A DNA stretch of 64,000 nucleotides from Carnegiea gigantea (taxonomy: Eukaryota; Streptophyta; Magnoliopsida; Caryophyllales; Cactaceae): positions 96,827 through 160,826 of the forward strand of contig JAKOGI010001947.1 in the NCBI GenBank assembly GCA_029747015.1, in the 5' to 3' direction. Shown here in pieces: positions 60,595-64,000 of this stretch (the first letter of the stretch is position 1; every line of letters begins with the position of its first letter). The position numbers and the translations under genes are program-made. Under the pieces are notes generated by a model, which saw only the letters and a program-made list of their open reading frames with translations, was not told where the DNA came from and made no database searches.

Positions 60595-60852
60595 TGTAAC
60601 ACCCCAAGTGTGGTTTAAAAGGATCAAAGTGACTACTTATATCACCAAAGGTGCGTCGTTCTTTTCGGGAAGCCCACTCTTAAGAACTCCACAGTTAAGC
60701 GTGCTTGCTGGGGAGCAATCTTAAGATGGTTGACCACCTGGGAGGTTTCTCAGGCAGCGTGTGGGCGAGGACGAAGCACGCCGGAAGGACTTGTGGTGAT
60801 TTATGGGGCCAGTCGATGATCCTTAAAGTCGCTCTTGGTAATTACTCAAGAC
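60595..60852 (+). repeat. Cassandra-like LTR 2 (3'-truncated)
   Basis: Starts TGTAACACCCC and matches LTR 1 to about 60850, then stops before the expected GGGTCGGGAC end. The 5S-like segment is at 60684-60748. Confidence 0.9.
60684..60748 (+). ncRNA. 5S rRNA-derived segment in LTR 2
   Basis: GAACTCCACAGTTAAGCGTG and the C-box-like GATGGTTGACCACCTGGGAG. Slightly closer to 5S rRNA in its first block than LTR 1 (CCACAG against CCGCAG in 5S). Confidence 0.85.
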
Positions 60853-60857
60853 ACCGA

Positions 60858-61134
60858 ACGCCCTGACTCTTCCCGGGTCGCGGATAGTGACCAATAACGG
60901 CTTAAAAGATCATCGATTGGCCTCACAAATCACCACAAGTCCTTCTGACGTGCTTCGTCCTCGCCCACACGCTGCCTAAGAAACCTCCCAGGAGGTCACC
61001 CATCTTAAGATTGCTCCTCAGCAAGCACGCTTAACTGTGCAATTCTCAAGAGTGGGCTTCCTGGAAAAAAAGGGGCACCTCTGGTGATATAAGCAGCCAG
61101 TTCGATCCTTTCAAGCCACACCTGGGGCGTTACA
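60858..61134 (-). repeat. Cassandra-like LTR 3, inverted
   Basis: On the minus strand it starts TGTAACGCCCC at 61134 and includes the 5S-like segment (60981-61047) and a GACCCGGGAAGAGTC end. It lies about six bases from truncated LTR 2 and forms a large inverted repeat with it. Confidence 0.92.
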
Positions 61135-61274
61135 ATAGATATATATGGAGAGAGAGAAAGGGGGAGAGAGAGAGAGAGAGAGAGACACACACACACATAT
61201 CCATGTGTGCATGCATGCATGGATCTATAAATATATACATACACATAGAGCAATAAGTGCACGTGTTTTTGTGT

Positions 61275-61315
<41 letters not shown>

Positions 61316-61410
61316 TATACATAGATATATATACATATGTATATATATACATATATATATATATACATACATACATACAAACATACATACATACATGTAT
61401 ATAAATATAC

Positions 61411-61443
<33 letters not shown>

Positions 61444-61557
61444 CGTACATATAATGTATTATATAATATATATAATATATATATAACATATATGTATGTA
61501 TGCGTATATATATATATATATATATATATTATATTTATATATATATTATATATATAT

Positions 61558-61591
<34 letters not shown>

Positions 61592-61654
61592 CACACACAT
61601 AATATATATACACACACACATACACACACACATATATATATATTTACATATATC

Positions 61655-61686
<32 letters not shown>

Positions 61687-61904
61687 GTACAGTATATACA
61701 CACACGCACATATTAGATATATATATATAGTATATATATAGATATATCTTATAAATATATATATATGATATATATATATATATAGATTACTATATATATA
61801 TTACACCACACATATATATATATACACAGCACACACACTTATATATATATATATATATTTATACATATATAAATACTATTTGTCAATATATATATATATA
61901 TATG

Positions 61905-61976
<72 letters not shown>

Positions 61977-62109
61977 ATATATAATATATATATATAATAT
62001 ATAGGATATATATTTTAGACATGTAGATATGTATCTATAAATATTATATATATATATATACTTAATTTTTTTTTCTATATAGATATATGTTTGTGTGTGT
62101 GTGTATATA

Positions 62110-62156
<47 letters not shown>

Positions 62157-62321
62157 GTTATACATTATATATATATATATATAATATATTATTTTATCTA
62201 TATATGTATATATCTGCATATATACATATATATATACATGTATATTATAAATACACATATATGTGTATATGTGCTGTATATTATACATGTATATATGTAT
62301 GTATGTATGTGTATATATATA

Positions 62322-62366
<45 letters not shown>

Positions 62367-62387
62367 CATACATACATACATATATAT

Positions 62388-62389
<2 letters not shown>
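61135..62389. repeat. Complex TA/GA/CA microsatellite block
   Basis: A (GA)n and (CA)n start (61148-61198) is followed by more than 1 kb of TA, TACA and TATG repeats. All open frames here encode runs of Tyr/Ile or similar and are repeat artefacts. No gene or RNA seen. Confidence 0.95.

Positions 62390-64000
<1,611 letters not shown>

Larger units (their letters stand above)
60142..60852 (+). mobile_element. Cassandra-like TRIM carrying 5S rRNA sequence
   Basis: A miniature LTR element with no protein gene. LTR 60142-60422 (281 bp) starts TGCAACACCCC and ends CATTGCA. The primer site TGGTATCAGAGC is at 60425-60436. The internal region is about 170 bp, with a short purine stretch (agtggaggtgat) before the second LTR, which starts TGTAACACCCC at 60595. 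The second LTR is cut at about 60852. Both LTRs contain a segment derived from 5S rRNA, which is diagnostic of Cassandra. It would depend on other elements for mobility. Confidence 0.92.

Overview
This window reads as transposon-dense, AT-rich DNA from a flowering plant nuclear genome. I find no host gene, tRNA gene, CRISPR array or bacterial feature. The evidence is a Sirevirus-type Ty1/copia element, Athila-type Ty3/gypsy remnants, a Cassandra-like element carrying 5S rRNA sequence, and an RTE-type LINE end, set among long TA/TG microsatellites. The species cannot be named from the sequence.

Layout. 1-640: unassigned flank. 641 to about 23.78 kb: 17 head-to-tail units of about 1.30 kb, each a decayed Ty3/gypsy (Athila-like) gag. 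Unit 10 is split by a reverse-oriented solo LTR (13399-14625) with a perfect 5-bp target duplication. 23.78-24.57 kb: single-copy gag tail. 24.57-45.78 kb: a second, non-coding array of about 1.1-kb units, each ending in a GAGGAC-type hairpin and a purine tract. That array is split by a full-length 10,024-bp Sirevirus-like element (27467-37490; two LTRs of about 1.6 kb, TCTTT target duplications). 45781-47112: an LTR with a degenerate tRNA-Asp-type primer site, followed by one single-copy gag (47.3-48.9 kb), one and a third spacer units, and then a junction into the middle of an Athila-type protease. 50.77-54.18 kb: broken PR-RT-RH-IN. 54.96-56.24 kb: broken Athila ORF1-like gene. 58041-59133: truncated LTR of the solo-LTR family. 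59145-59995: fragment of the 45.8-kb LTR family. 60.14-61.13 kb: Cassandra-like element plus an inverted LTR. 61.14-62.39 kb: microsatellites. 62.39-63.86 kb: 5'-truncated RTE LINE. Then TA repeat to the end.

How the parts relate. The single-copy gag at 47.5 kb and the last unit of the gag array share the same 3' tail, so the large region looks like two members of one family lying in tandem around one LTR. The left member has amplified gag 17-fold and its 3' spacer about 10-fold and has no pol. The right member has single-copy gag fused to a pol segment from an Athila-like element. The copia element, solo LTR, Cassandra and LINE are separate insertions. Nearly all coding regions are broken; only the copia RT-RNase H frame (542 codons) and its post-pol ORF (367 codons) are intact. 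The most unusual feature is the regular retrotransposon-derived gag array, whose amplification breakpoint can be read by comparing it with the single copy.
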